A DNA stretch of 64,000 bases from Roseibium hamelinense. Its GTDB lineage: Bacteria; Pseudomonadota; Alphaproteobacteria; Rhizobiales; Stappiaceae. Below are positions 8,746-18,226 of this stretch, piece by piece; the first letter of the stretch is position 1, and each line of letters begins with the position of its first letter. The translations under genes were made by a program, and so were the position numbers. The notes beneath the pieces are model-generated. The model was not told where the DNA came from. It made no database searches and saw nothing but the letters and a program-made list of their open reading frames with translations. Where the stretch lies: NCBI RefSeq assembly GCF_007830545.1, contig NZ_VLLF01000013.1:1-64000 (forward strand), written 5' to 3'.

Positions 8746-11013
8746 CTATAGCGCGACGTCGAGTTCAGCGGCGAAGCGCCTTAAATAGGTCCGGATATCT
8801 GTGTCGGGGTGTCCGGGCTCAAGCCTTGGAAGCAAGCGAGCTGACAAACGGCCCGCATCAAGCGTTCGCAACATGGCTTTGACCGGGCCTAATGATGCCG
8901 GCGACATCGACAGGTCCCGATAGCCGAGGCCGATAAGCGCCATAGCTTCTAAAGGGCGGCCAGCCAGTTCTCCACACAACGTCACCGGCACATGCGCCTT
9001 GTTTGCCGCATCCACGATCCGCTTTAGCGCCCTCAGGAACCCAACACCCAATACATCAAACCTGTCCGCAACCCGTGTGTTTCCCCGATCGGCAGCGCAG
9101 AAAAACTGGAACAAATCATTGGATCCGACAGAGATAAAATCGACCTGATCCATGAGTTCATCCAGCTGAAAAAGCAAGGATGGCACTTCAACCATGACAC
9201 CCAGCCGGATGTTCTCAGGGGTTGCGTGACCGTGGCGGCGTAGATGCTTGACTTCCTTGTCGACGAGCTCTCGAGCTTGCCTAAACTCATCCACCTCCGC
9301 AATCATCGGAAACATGAGCTTAAGATCTCGGCCAGAGGCGGCATTCAACAGCGCGCGTATCTGCGTGCGCAGCAAACCTGGCCGATCCAACCCAAGACGC
9401 AGTGCCCGCCATCCCATGGCAGGGTTTTCTTCCTGTATCGACCTCAAGTAGGGCAACACTTTATCACCACCGATGTCGAGCGAACGGAAGGTGACGGGTT
9501 TGTCCCCAGCGGCTTCAAGAACCTGTTCGTATTGGAGCTGCTGCTCACGCATACGCGGAAACGAAGAAGCCACCATAAATTGCAATTCGGTACGGTAAAG
9601 ACCTACTCCAGCAGCCCCCGCCTCTGCGAGATGCGGCAGGTCTACCAGCAAACCCGCATTCATTTGCAGCGTTATCTCAACGCCATCCTTGGTGAGTGAC
9701 GGTTTGTTTCGCAAACGCCGGTATTGCGCCTGCCGACGCGCCCTAAACCTGACCTTCTCCGCATAAGCATTTTCAACATCGGAAGCCGGTCTAAGGTGAA
9801 CTTCCCCGGCATCGCCATCGACAATAATTGCATCACCGGCATCTGCCAGGCTAACGATGTCTTCAACCTGACCGACCATCGGAATCCCGAGAGCCCGGCT
9901 AACAATCGTGATGTGGCTAGTTGGGCTTCCCTCTTCCAATACGAGGCCACGAACCCGATCCCGCCCGTAGTCAAGCAATTCGGCTGCGCCCATGTTGCGG
10001 GCCACAATGATCGCGTCTTGCGGCAGTTCAGACGATCCCGGACCGTGTTGCCGGCCCATGAGCTCCCGAATCAGACGATGCGCCAGATCATCCAGATCAT
10101 GCAGGCGCTCACGCAAATAGGGATCGGTTTGCCGCAACATGCGTGCGCGTGTGTCGCTTTGGACCTTCTCGACAGCTGCTTCGGCAGTCAGGCCATTGTG
10201 GATCGCCTCTTCAATCTTCCGGATCCAGCCGCGGTCATAGGCAAACATCCTGTAAGCTTCGAGAACATCGCGATGCTCGCCTGTAGCAGCAATTTCACCG
10301 CTTGCAAGTAGGTCGTCAATCGAAAGCCTCAGCCGGTTGATTGCACCTTCTAAACGCTCGCTTTCAGCATCGACATCCTCAGCGATCAGATTGGTAACAA
10401 CCACCCTCGGTTCATGCAGGACTACGTGCCCTAGACCAACACCCTCGGCCAAGCCAATGCCCGGTGCGTGGATCGGCCGGGACAAATCAAGCCCGGTATC
10501 CTTTTGCGAGATCGCTTCAAGTTCTCCTGCGGCAACCATTTCTGCGATTACCATCGCGGTGGTTTGCAGTGCCTCAACTTCGTCTTCCAGATAGGTCCTG
10601 TGCGACTGGTTCTGAACTACTAGAACCCCGAGTGTCCGGCCTGCACGTAGAATGGGCACGCCCAGGAAAGAATTATAAGCTTCTTCGCCCGTTTCGGGCA
10701 GATAAGCAAACCCAGGGTGAGCACGCGCATTTGGAAGGTTTAGTGGACGCGCCTCTGCGGCGATCAAACCAACGAGACCTTGGCCGACCCGGAGCGACGC
10801 TTTGTGAACCGCATCGCTGTTCAACCCTTCAGTAGCATAGAGTTCAAGAACGCCGTCAGCCCTCAAGATGTATACTGAACACACCTCGGCGACCACGTTC
10901 GACGCGATCAAAACCACGATCTTGTCGAGCCGCTCCTGCGCCTTGATCGGCTCCGCCATAACCTCGCGAAGCCGGCGGAGCAACAAGCGCGGACCGGCCA
11001 GGTTGCTACGCAT
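8746..11013 (-). CDS. ptsP: Phosphoenolpyruvate-protein phosphotransferase, nitrogen-type EI
   Basis: A 755-residue enzyme I-Ntr that transfers phosphate from PEP to NPr (PtsO) and starts the regulatory nitrogen PTS. Domains in order: N-terminal GAF sensor (about 20-165), the EI N-terminal domain, the swivelling phosphohistidine domain with active His in PTSHITIVSRALGIP (near residue 370), and the PEP-binding TIM barrel with VMVEVPS, SVGSNDLFQF and LCGELAG. The GAF domain distinguishes it from sugar-transporting EI. In relatives GAF senses glutamine or 2-oxoglutarate. It follows lysC by 66 nt and precedes prfA by 41 nt, so cotranscription is likely. Confidence 0.96.
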   Translation of the reverse strand: MRSNLAGPRLLLRRLREVMAEPIKAQERLDKIVVLIASNVVAEVCSVYILRADGVLELYATEGLNSDAVHKASLRVGQGLVGLIAAEARPLNLPNARAHPGFAYLPETGEEAYNSFLGVPILRAGRTLGVLVVQNQSHRTYLEDEVEALQTTAMVIAEMVAAGELEAISQKDTGLDLSRPIHAPGIGLAEGVGLGHVVLHEPRVVVTNLIAEDVDAESERLEGAINRLRLSIDDLLASGEIAATGEHRDVLEAYRMFAYDRGWIRKIEEAIHNGLTAEAAVEKVQSDTRARMLRQTDPYLRERLHDLDDLAHRLIRELMGRQHGPGSSELPQDAIIVARNMGAAELLDYGRDRVRGLVLEEGSPTSHITIVSRALGIPMVGQVEDIVSLADAGDAIIVDGDAGEVHLRPASDVENAYAEKVRFRARRQAQYRRLRNKPSLTKDGVEITLQMNAGLLVDLPHLAEAGAAGVGLYRTELQFMVASSFPRMREQQLQYEQVLEAAGDKPVTFRSLDIGGDKVLPYLRSIQEENPAMGWRALRLGLDRPGLLRTQIRALLNAASGRDLKLMFPMIAEVDEFRQARELVDKEVKHLRRHGHATPENIRLGVMVEVPSLLFQLDELMDQVDFISVGSNDLFQFFCAADRGNTRVADRFDVLGVGFLRALKRIVDAANKAHVPVTLCGELAGRPLEAMALIGLGYRDLSMSPASLGPVKAMLRTLDAGRLSARLLPRLEPGHPDTDIRTYLRRFAAELDVAL

Positions 11014-11079
11014 CGCCTACCCCGTCTTGCCCCGGATGCGGGATGGCGTCTTGAACCACCGCAACCACTATGGGAATAT

Positions 11080-12330
11080 TTATCCGTCCAACCCGTATAG
11101 CGAATGGAGAGTCCGGACCGCAAGTTCCGTGTATGCGGAATCAATGAGCACTGAGATCTTGATCTCAGAAGTTGTGATCGCCCGTATATTGATGCCCTTT
11201 TCAGCCAAACCCCGGAAACACTGAGCTGCTATACCGGCATGAGAGCGCATGCCGATACCGATTACGGACACTTTTACAACGTCAGTGGCACCTTCGAGGT
11301 TCTGGAATCCGATCTCTCCCCGGTTATCTTCAAGAACCGAAATGGCGCGAATATAGTCGGCCTCCGGTACTGTGAACGTAATATCGGTGGTCTTGCCATC
11401 CGGCGAAATGTTCTGAACGATCATGTCCACGTTGATGTTCGCATCAGCCAGCGGCCCGAATACAGATTCAGCCACACCTGGTTTGTCCGCGACGTCGCGG
11501 ATGGATATTTGTGCTTCGTCTTTGGCAAAAGCAATGCCAGTCACAACTTGCTGTTCCACGAGTTCGTCCTCGTCGCAGATTAAAGTACCGGGTGGGAGTC
11601 CGCCGTTTCCAACTTGAGGGGCGTCTGGATCGTCGAAGCTGGACCGTACGAAAGTGCGTACGCCGTGCACCATAGCCATTTCGACTGAACGGACTTGGAG
11701 GACCTTCGCGCCAAGTGAGGCCATTTCCAGCATTTCCTCGAACGAGACGCGATCTAGTCGTTTTGCCTTTGGCACAATCCTTGGGTCCGTGGTGTAGACA
11801 CCGTCTACATCCGTATAAATATCACAACGGTCGGCCTTCACGGCTGCCGCGATCGCAACAGCGCTTGTGTCAGAACCGCCACGACCGAGTGTGGAAATAC
11901 GGTTATCGGGAGATATCCCTTGAAACCCGGCAAGAACAGCAACTTGGCCCTGAGACAATCGTTCGCTCAGAAAATCAGCATCAATCTCCTTGATCCGGGC
12001 TGCACCGTGGTTTTCATCGGTCTTGATGGGAACTTGCCAGCCTTGCCACGAGCGGGCATTCACGCCCATGTCTTGCAGCACAACTGCCAGTAGCCCGGAA
12101 GTTACCTGTTCTCCGGAAGCAACGACCGCATCATACTCACGAGCATCATGTAACGGAGATGCTTCGCGGCAAAATTCGACGAGTTTGTTGGTCTGACCTG
12201 CCATTGCCGAGACAACAACAGCTACCTCATTGCCAGCGTCCACCTCACGCTTGACATGACGGGCAACATTCCGGATGCGATCAAGGTCGGCAACCGACGT
12301 GCCGCCGAATTTCAAAACCAGTCGCGCCAT
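11080..12330 (-). CDS. lysC: Aspartate kinase
   Basis: A 416-residue enzyme that phosphorylates L-aspartate, the first step towards lysine, threonine, methionine and diaminopimelate. The N-terminal kinase domain begins MARLVLKFGGTSV and contains the aspartate-binding GRGGSDTSA. Two ACT domains occupy the C-terminal ~150 residues (ISIRDVADKPGVA and VSVIGIGMRSHAG) and would bind lysine and/or threonine for feedback control. I chose ATG 12330 because it gives the universal KFGGTSV start; longer in-frame extensions are not conserved. It heads the lysC-ptsP-prfA-prmC run and is divergent from ubiG. Confidence 0.97.
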   Translation of the reverse strand: MARLVLKFGGTSVADLDRIRNVARHVKREVDAGNEVAVVVSAMAGQTNKLVEFCREASPLHDAREYDAVVASGEQVTSGLLAVVLQDMGVNARSWQGWQVPIKTDENHGAARIKEIDADFLSERLSQGQVAVLAGFQGISPDNRISTLGRGGSDTSAVAIAAAVKADRCDIYTDVDGVYTTDPRIVPKAKRLDRVSFEEMLEMASLGAKVLQVRSVEMAMVHGVRTFVRSSFDDPDAPQVGNGGLPPGTLICDEDELVEQQVVTGIAFAKDEAQISIRDVADKPGVAESVFGPLADANINVDMIVQNISPDGKTTDITFTVPEADYIRAISVLEDNRGEIGFQNLEGATDVVKVSVIGIGMRSHAGIAAQCFRGLAEKGINIRAITTSEIKISVLIDSAYTELAVRTLHSLYGLDG

Positions 12331-12503
12331 TAGGGTCGTTTTCTTTATTATCAGAACACAGAACGCGCCTGCGCCCTGTTCAATCGGCGGACATGCATAC
12401 AGGCACAGTCCTCTCGCCGCAACCATACGCCTTGACAAAAGTCGAGCCACCCTAGATCGAACGCTAGGTGTATTTCTATACGCAGGCCTTGAAGGGAACA
12501 GAA

Positions 12504-13271
12504 ATGAACGACTCCGCGACCAGTCAGAAAGCCGGCACGACCATTGACGATAAAGAAGTGGCGCGATTTTCAGCATTGGCTGCTGAGTGGTGGAACCCAG
12601 CCGGAAAATTCAAGCCTTTGCACAAGTTCAATCCTGTGCGGCTGGCCTATATCAAACGGGAGGTCTGCCGGCATTTTGGGAGGGACCCAAAAGCAGTAGA
12701 TGCGTTCAATGGATTGCGTTTTTTGGATATCGGCTGCGGCGGTGGGCTGTTGTGCGAACCCATGGCTCGTCTCGGCGCCGACATCGTAGGTGCGGATGCG
12801 TCTGAAACCAACATCAAGGTTGCCCGCCTTCACATGGAACAGTCCGGATTGGAAATAGATTACCGGGCGGAGACTGCGGAAAAGCTTGAAGCCGACGGAG
12901 AAAGCTTCGATGTCATTTTAAACATGGAAGTGGTCGAACATGTGTCTGACGTACCGCTGTTCTTGTCGGCGACGGCAAATATGGTCCGTCCAGGCGGCCT
13001 GATGTTCGTAGCAACGATCAACCGAACACTGAAAGCGTATGCCTTGGCCATCGTTGGAGCGGAGTACGTCCTTCGTTGGCTACCCAAAGGAACCCATAGC
13101 TATGAGAAGCTGGTAAAGCCGTCCGAAATTGAAGGCCCTCTCGAAGCTTCTGGCATGCAAGTTATCGATCGGTCAGGTGTGAGCTTTAATCCTCTCACCG
13201 ATACATGGAGCCAGTCCAAGGACATGGACGTGAATTACATGTTGTTGGCAGAGCGTTTAACTAAATCATGA
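12504..13271 (+). CDS. ubiG: Ubiquinone biosynthesis O-methyltransferase UbiG
   Basis: A 255-residue class I SAM methyltransferase that carries out both O-methylations in ubiquinone synthesis. Visible signatures are the N-terminal [19 protein letters not shown], the SAM motif [19 protein letters not shown], and MEVVEHVSD in motif II. The ATG at 12504 follows GAAGGGA at a suitable distance, and the longer ORF start lacks this support. The stop overlaps the next gene (ATGA), so it is translationally coupled to the alpha/beta hydrolase. It is divergent from lysC across 173 bp. Confidence 0.96.
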   Translation: MNDSATSQKAGTTIDDKEVARFSALAAEWWNPAGKFKPLHKFNPVRLAYIKREVCRHFGRDPKAVDAFNGLRFLDIGCGGGLLCEPMARLGADIVGADASETNIKVARLHMEQSGLEIDYRAETAEKLEADGESFDVILNMEVVEHVSDVPLFLSATANMVRPGGLMFVATINRTLKAYALAIVGAEYVLRWLPKGTHSYEKLVKPSEIEGPLEASGMQVIDRSGVSFNPLTDTWSQSKDMDVNYMLLAERLTKS

Positions 13272-13969
13272 GCGGAAATTACCATCCGATTGTTTTTGTT
13301 CCTGGGCTTTTGTGCACCGAGGCCGTTTTTGCGCCTCAAATTGCATCCCTTGCCGATACTCCAATAATGGTTGCCAACCATTCACGGCATGAAACCATCT
13401 CGGACATTGCAAGAGACATTCTCAATTCAGCGCCAGCGGAGTTCACACTCGTCGGATTGTCGATGGGTGGCTACATCGCAATGGACATTCTCAGAACCGC
13501 TCCGCAACGGGTTTCAAAACTCATTCTCATGGATACGAATGCCCGGCCGGATACAGCTGATCAAACAAAACGGCGGGAATTCCTGATTGGCCTCACCCAG
13601 AAAAAAGGCTTCCATAAAGTTCCGCACCTTTTATATCCGGGCTTCGTTCATAAAAGCAGGGAGGAAGACTTTACCCTTCGTCAAACGGTGGTGAATATGG
13701 CTATGGATACGGGCAGCGAAGCTTTCATACGCCAAAAAAGAGCGATAATCGCGCGTCCGGATTCCCGGCCTCATCTGCCGGCTATCAAGTGTCCAACACT
13801 CATCATTGTCGGCGACGGTGACACGTTAACACCACCCCAACTTGCAGAAGAAATCCATGGACTCATCCCAGGCAGCCAGCTGACGCTGATTGAAAACAGC
13901 GGCCATTTGCCAACACTGGAACAGCCAGAACACACAACAACCGTTGTCCGAAACTGGCTTGGTTTTTAA
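13268..13969 (+). CDS. Alpha/beta fold hydrolase
   Basis: A 233-residue cytoplasmic alpha/beta hydrolase. The catalytic set is visible: nucleophile Ser in GLSMGGYIA, acid Asp in VGDGDTLTP, and His in NSGHLPTLE near the C-terminus. The substrate cannot be read from the sequence. Its start overlaps the ubiG stop by 4 nt, so it is coexpressed with ubiquinone synthesis, but that does not prove a role in it. Confidence 0.88.
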   Translation: MSGNYHPIVFVPGLLCTEAVFAPQIASLADTPIMVANHSRHETISDIARDILNSAPAEFTLVGLSMGGYIAMDILRTAPQRVSKLILMDTNARPDTADQTKRREFLIGLTQKKGFHKVPHLLYPGFVHKSREEDFTLRQTVVNMAMDTGSEAFIRQKRAIIARPDSRPHLPAIKCPTLIIVGDGDTLTPPQLAEEIHGLIPGSQLTLIENSGHLPTLEQPEHTTTVVRNWLGF

Positions 13970-13973
13970 GGGA

Positions 13974-14492
13974 TCAGTTCTTGTCTTCCGGCAACCGAGG
14001 CAACGCAACGACCGGAATACCTTCCTCTAACAGAGCTTTGGCGTTGTCCGGTGTGGTTTCACCGTGGATCGGGCTGACACTCTTTTCGCCGTAATGCATC
14101 TTTCGCGCCTCTTCCGCGAAGTTGGACCCTACATACCTTGAATCTTTCAGCAGTTGCTCCTTGACGCTGCGCAGAGTCGATACGAATTCTGCAAGCTTTT
14201 CAGGCTGGCCGAAATCGGATGGTGTTTCCAAGTTCGCCACGTTTGTACACTCGCGGGCATCTGAGAGACTGTTAGAGGCTTCCTTTTTCTCGTCAGGATT
14301 GGAGCTCAATGCTTTTTGGCGAGCTGTCGAAACGGCGGGCGCCATTAGGCTTTTCTCAATCTTCTCCGACCCGCAGACCGGACAAGTCAAAAGCTTCTTT
14401 CGACGCTGTTCATCGAAATCGGCCGAACTTCTGAACCAAGCATCAAACCGATGGCTTACCCCTTCCTCGCATTGCAAGCTGTACCGGATCAC
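13974..14492 (-). CDS. DUF1178 family protein
   Basis: A 172-residue protein of unknown function. It starts MIRYSLQCEEGVSHRFDAWF and carries a zinc-ribbon-like CPVCG after an upstream Cys. A Q/S/N-rich linker and a conserved C-terminal half (DSRYVGSNFAEEARKMHYGE) match DUF1178. Its start overlaps the end of the nitrilase-family gene by 4 nt. In many alphaproteobacteria grxC, a carbon-nitrogen hydrolase and DUF1178 lie together as here, which suggests a shared but unknown process. Confidence 0.9.
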   Translation of the reverse strand: MIRYSLQCEEGVSHRFDAWFRSSADFDEQRRKKLLTCPVCGSEKIEKSLMAPAVSTARQKALSSNPDEKKEASNSLSDARECTNVANLETPSDFGQPEKLAEFVSTLRSVKEQLLKDSRYVGSNFAEEARKMHYGEKSVSPIHGETTPDNAKALLEEGIPVVALPRLPEDKN

Positions 14493-15343
14493 GCGCGGGT
14501 CTCCGCCGCTCTAAAATCACCACTGATTTCAAACTCTTTGTCGTTTTGAAGAGAGGGGATACGCTGCCGCGCTCGGGTAGAAGATTCCGGATCAATCATT
14601 GCTGTCATGTAGCCCGGTTCGTTGTTGTCGAGTTCTGCCAGTACGTCTCCCCAAGGCGAAACGATTATACTGTGGCCATACGTTTCCCGGCCATCTTCAT
14701 GCAGTCCGCCTTGTGCTGCGGAAACGACGAAAGAGGTGTTTTCGATGGCCCTAGCGCGCTGTAGTACGTGCCAATGTGCCTGCCCGGTTTGTTGGGTGAA
14801 CGCCGCAGGGGCCGTTAACATAAATGCGCCAGCCTTTGCTTGTGCCCGAAAAAGTGTCGGGAAGCGAATGTCGTAACAAATAGCGACACCGAATCGTATC
14901 CAGGGAAGGTCGCAACAGACTGCCGAATTGCCGGGCTGGTATGTCGCAGATTCTCTCCAGCTCTCCCCACCCGGCAAATCAACGTCAAACATATGAATTT
15001 TGTCGTACCGCACAGCCACAGAGCCCTCAGGTGAAATGACAAAGGCCCTGTTGACAATCTTGCCATCCTCCCGAAGCACAGCCAAAGAGCCGATATGCAG
15101 CCAAATAGAGAGTTCATCGGCAAGGCGCTTGAAAGCTTTCAACGAAACGTCCTGCCACTCAGCTGAGATCCGGTCGAGCAACTCAGCTTTCGAGCCAACA
15201 AGCAAGTTTGTCATCTCAGGTGTTTGTATGTAGGTCGCTCCGTCTGCTGCCGCTTGCTTGATCAACGCGCTCGCCTGCAGAGAGTTTTCGGACGGGTTTT
15301 TCCCGCTGCGCATCTGAACGCAAGCAGCCCTAAAGGCATTCAT
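14489..15343 (-). CDS. Carbon-nitrogen hydrolase family protein (Nit/omega-amidase-like)
   Basis: A 284-residue nitrilase-superfamily enzyme. The Glu-Lys-Cys triad can be placed: Glu in QTPEMTNLL, Lys in RYDKIHMFDVDLPGG, and Cys in GVAICYDIRFP. The DKIHMFD and ICYDIRFP pattern is typical of the Nit1/Nit2 branch, which includes deaminated-glutathione amidase and omega-amidase. Being next to grxC fits a glutathione repair role, but I have only family resemblance for that. It lies in the comF-grxC-nit-DUF1178 run. Confidence 0.9.
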   Translation of the reverse strand: MNAFRAACVQMRSGKNPSENSLQASALIKQAAADGATYIQTPEMTNLLVGSKAELLDRISAEWQDVSLKAFKRLADELSIWLHIGSLAVLREDGKIVNRAFVISPEGSVAVRYDKIHMFDVDLPGGESWRESATYQPGNSAVCCDLPWIRFGVAICYDIRFPTLFRAQAKAGAFMLTAPAAFTQQTGQAHWHVLQRARAIENTSFVVSAAQGGLHEDGRETYGHSIIVSPWGDVLAELDNNEPGYMTAMIDPESSTRARQRIPSLQNDKEFEISGDFRAAETRA

Positions 15344-15373
15344 TCGACTTCCAATCTGGTTCGCTTTTGGCCG

Positions 15374-15631
15374 TTATGCCGCCAACATTCCATCAAGTTT
15401 ACCCGCGCGATCGATATCGAATAAATCGTCGCAGCCACCAATATGCTGGCCGCCGATAAAAATCTGAGGAAATGTCGAGCGGCCATTTGCCTCTTGAATC
15501 ATCTTTTTCCGCAGGTCCTGGTCAAAGGTGGCGTCACGTTCCACATACTGGACGCCCTTTTTGTCCAAAAGGTTTTTGGCGGCAGTGCAAAAACCACAAA
15601 GCTGGCGTGTGTAAATTACTACATTGGCCAT
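15374..15631 (-). CDS. grxC: Glutaredoxin 3
   Basis: An 85-residue dithiol glutaredoxin with active site CGFC at residues 11-14 in place of the commoner CPYC, and the glutathione-binding features TFPQIFIGG and GGCDDL. It reduces disulfides and glutathione mixed disulfides in the cytoplasm. It starts 110 nt after comF and is followed closely by the nitrilase-family hydrolase. Confidence 0.95.
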   Translation of the reverse strand: MANVVIYTRQLCGFCTAAKNLLDKKGVQYVERDATFDQDLRKKMIQEANGRSTFPQIFIGGQHIGGCDDLFDIDRAGKLDGMLAA

Positions 15632-15741
15632 CGAACTACCTCACATAATCTGTCAGCAAAAGCTTTCATGCGTATATGTGAAATGAAGTAGGAAACACAA
15701 GCAGTGTCATGCTTGCCCGTGCATTCGGTGCCTTTTGGAGG

Positions 15742-16530
15742 TCAAGGCAGATTTGTTTGATTTGCCGTTGTATCCGCCATTGAGAAAGTCAGAACATCTA
15801 CCGAAGAAGCGCCTGCGGACAGAAGCGCTCGCACACAGGTGCGAACCGTCGATCCAGTGGTAAAGACATCATCTACCAGCAGAACCCTCTGAGATGAAAT
15901 CACAGGCGCAGACGCGGCTTTCACCCGGAACGCGCCCCGCACATTTTTTGCGCGCTCTTTTCCGGTCAACCCAACTTGATTCTGAGTGCGGCGGGTACGC
16001 TGCAGACCACTTATCTCAATGGGATATCCCGTATAAGCTGCAATCTCATTCGCCAGATCAGCGGCCTGATTGAACCTTCTTTCGACCAAGCGGGTCCAAT
16101 GCAAGGGCACGGGAATAATTATACTTCGTTCTTGTAAGATGTCTTTGCCCGCGCGCACCATCATCTCAGCCATTGGCTTGGCAAGCTCACGGCGCCGCCC
16201 GTATTTTAATTTGTGAACACACTCACGTGCGGAACCTGAAAACAGTGTTGCTGATCGTGAGCGTGCAAACAGAGGCGGATCGGAGATGGCCTTCGGACTT
16301 AATGCACCCGCTCCCATGTGATGTACGAACGGAATGCCTAATTGCTCACAGAACGGGCGTTCAATAAGCGGTAAGTCTTTCCAGCAGTTCGGGCAATAGG
16401 CGCCGCCCCTGTCTGTCGCAGCGCTACAAATCAAGCATCGCGGCGGCAATAAAAAATCGAGGCTGGACTTAGACGCGCTGGTTAATAAACCGACGCATTT
16501 GTACCGCAAGTCTCTGGCCCAACTACTCAA
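15742..16530 (-). CDS. comF: ComF family phosphoribosyltransferase-like protein
   Basis: The N-terminal region has a zinc-finger-like pair, CLIC and CPNC (after LLPPR), then a type I phosphoribosyltransferase domain with the PRPP motif VLLVDDVFTTGSTV. Relatives (ComFC, GntX) take part in DNA uptake or catabolism, but this sequence does not show which. The start is uncertain. The open frame extends to 16692 without conserved residues. I place the start at a TTG at 16530 so that the protein begins shortly before LDFLLPPRC; a TTG at 16509 is also possible. The gene is divergent from the methyltransferase at 16627. Confidence 0.85.
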   Translation of the reverse strand: MSSWARDLRYKCVGLLTSASKSSLDFLLPPRCLICSAATDRGGAYCPNCWKDLPLIERPFCEQLGIPFVHHMGAGALSPKAISDPPLFARSRSATLFSGSARECVHKLKYGRRRELAKPMAEMMVRAGKDILQERSIIIPVPLHWTRLVERRFNQAADLANEIAAYTGYPIEISGLQRTRRTQNQVGLTGKERAKNVRGAFRVKAASAPVISSQRVLLVDDVFTTGSTVRTCVRALLSAGASSVDVLTFSMADTTANQTNLP

Positions 16531-16626
16531 TTGACAGGACTCATAAAAACAGGACTTCAAGAGCGAATTGACCAAATCGAACCTTATGCCATATGTCGCG
16601 AGGCGCACAGGTCTCCGGAGCAAAAA

Positions 16627-17487
16627 ATGCAACAAGTAGAAATCTTTGATCGCAACGCTGTCAAAAAAAGGCGAACACGCGCGGTCAGACAATTTCGTCC
16701 TGGCGCCGATTTTATCGCAGCCATAGCCGCCGCTGATATTGCTGAACGCCTTGCGCCGATCAATCGCAGCTTTGATGTTGCAATTGACCTAGGCGGCCAC
16801 AATGATGCCGTCTGCGACGTGTTGAAATCCAGTGGAAAAACAAAACACGTTTTCAGTGGTGATTTGTTTGTAGCAAACACCCATCGTCGGGCAACGGACT
16901 TCGTCTTTGACGATGCGCTACCACCGTTGGCAGACGGCTGTTGCAATCTTATCCTCTCAGCGTTGACCCTTCATGCTGTAAACGACCTACCGGGCAGCCT
17001 GGTCCAACTTCGTCGGGCCCTTCGTCCGGACGGTCTGCTGTTGGCAACGCTGGTCGGTGGGGACACGCTACACGAACTCCGAGACGTCTTGATGCGGGCC
17101 GAACTTGAGATGATGGGTGGCGCAGCTATCCGTGTGGCACCTTTCACCGACACGCGAGATGCGGGTGCCTTGCTCCAACGTGCCGGCTTTGCGCTCCCCG
17201 TCGCCGATAAGGACAGCATTATTGTCCGCTATGACAACATGTTTGGTTTGCTGAACGACTTGCGCGCCATGGGTTCAACCGCCGCACTAGCGGACCAAGG
17301 CTCGCCATTGAGCCGCCAGACCCTTTTTAAGGCCGCGGAGATTTATGCGTCTGACTATGCGGATGAAGATGGCCGGATACGGGCGACCTTCGATCTGATC
17401 ACGTTATCTGGCTGGGCAGCGCATGAAAGCCAGCAAAAGCCCCTTAAACCAGGCTCCGCTCAAAAGCGCCTAAGTGATGTGCTCTAA
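16627..17487 (+). CDS. SAM-dependent methyltransferase (BioC/NDUFAF5-like)
   Basis: A 286-residue class I methyltransferase. It starts MQQVEIFDRNAVKKRRTRAV, like bacterial relatives of the mitochondrial complex I assembly factor NDUFAF5, and has VAIDLGGHNDAV at the SAM site and LTLHAVNDLPG further on. GGAG lies 6 nt before the ATG at 16627, which decides against the longer ORF start. Both BioC-like malonyl-ACP methylation and an NDUFAF5-like hydroxylase role occur in the family. The substrate is not decidable here, and no bio genes are nearby. Confidence 0.85.
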   Translation: MQQVEIFDRNAVKKRRTRAVRQFRPGADFIAAIAAADIAERLAPINRSFDVAIDLGGHNDAVCDVLKSSGKTKHVFSGDLFVANTHRRATDFVFDDALPPLADGCCNLILSALTLHAVNDLPGSLVQLRRALRPDGLLLATLVGGDTLHELRDVLMRAELEMMGGAAIRVAPFTDTRDAGALLQRAGFALPVADKDSIIVRYDNMFGLLNDLRAMGSTAALADQGSPLSRQTLFKAAEIYASDYADEDGRIRATFDLITLSGWAAHESQQKPLKPGSAQKRLSDVL

Positions 17488-17493
17488 AAAGGA

Positions 17494-17703
17494 TCAGCTG
17501 TTTATTTCAGAAAGTGCGCTATTCACGGGCTCGTAGAAGTTATTGTTGAGCGACTCGGATATCGCGATTAAAGCCGTGATTATGCTGATCCCTACCAAGA
17601 GCGTGATGAGCCCATATTCGATGGCCGTGGTCCCATCTTCATTCGAAATGAAAGCTTTGCACTTCTTTAATAGGCTATCGCGAATTCTCTTAACTCCAGC
17701 CAT
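17494..17703 (-). CDS. Flp family type IVb pilin
   Basis: A 69-residue prepilin. A basic leader ends at SNEDG, followed by the class IVb processing and assembly motif TTAIEYGLI with the conserved Glu at position 5 after the cut, then one hydrophobic helix and a short tail. Such subunits are cleaved by a prepilin peptidase and assembled by a Tad machine. No cpa/tad gene occurs in this window, so it is an orphan copy. It lies 32 nt after mutT. ATG 17703 has GAGG 10 nt upstream; a GTG at 17709 is 4 nt from the same element. Confidence 0.88.
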   Translation of the reverse strand: MAGVKRIRDSLLKKCKAFISNEDGTTAIEYGLITLLVGISIITALIAISESLNNNFYEPVNSALSEINS

Positions 17704-17734
17704 TTGCACAAAACCTCACTGAAACTCATTTGTA

Positions 17735-18142
17735 CTAGCTAGGCACAAGATCCATCAGGTGTGGAATTAACGGCTCGTCCGCCGCGGGCATCGGATAATC
17801 GCGAAGCCGATTTGGCCGAACCCACTTGATCTGCTGCTTTTCCCGCCCGGATGGAAACCCGTCCCATCGCCTGCATACATAAAGGGGCATCAAGAGGTGA
17901 AAATCTTCATAAGTGTGACTGGCAAACGTGAGTGGAGCCAGACACGCTTCATTAACCGTAATGCCAAGCTCTTCCCGCAATTCCCGGATCAGTGTTTCCT
18001 CCGGGCGTTCGTCCTTTTCTACTTTGCCCCCTGGAAACTCCCACAAACCAGCCATCGCTTTGCCTTCGGGCCGTTGTGCAAGCAGAATCCGCCCATCGGG
18101 GTCGACCAGTGCGCAAGCGGAAACCAACACCATTCGGGTCAT
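17735..18142 (-). CDS. mutT: 8-oxo-dGTP diphosphatase MutT
   Basis: A 135-residue Nudix hydrolase that removes 8-oxo-dGTP from the nucleotide pool. The Nudix box is complete: GGKVEKDERPEETLIRELRE followed by ELGI. The upstream LAQRPEGKAMAGLWEFPGG is typical of MutT. I chose ATG 18142 (MTRMVLVSACALVD), preceded by GGGACGG. It lies 84 nt after argJ on the same strand. Confidence 0.93.
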   Translation of the reverse strand: MTRMVLVSACALVDPDGRILLAQRPEGKAMAGLWEFPGGKVEKDERPEETLIRELREELGITVNEACLAPLTFASHTYEDFHLLMPLYVCRRWDGFPSGREKQQIKWVRPNRLRDYPMPAADEPLIPHLMDLVPS

Positions 18143-18226
18143 AAAAACCGTCCCAAAATTCGACAAATTGTTCGGAAAATGGAAACCATAACGTCCAAGA
18201 TTTTAATCATTTTGTGTGCTGGATTG

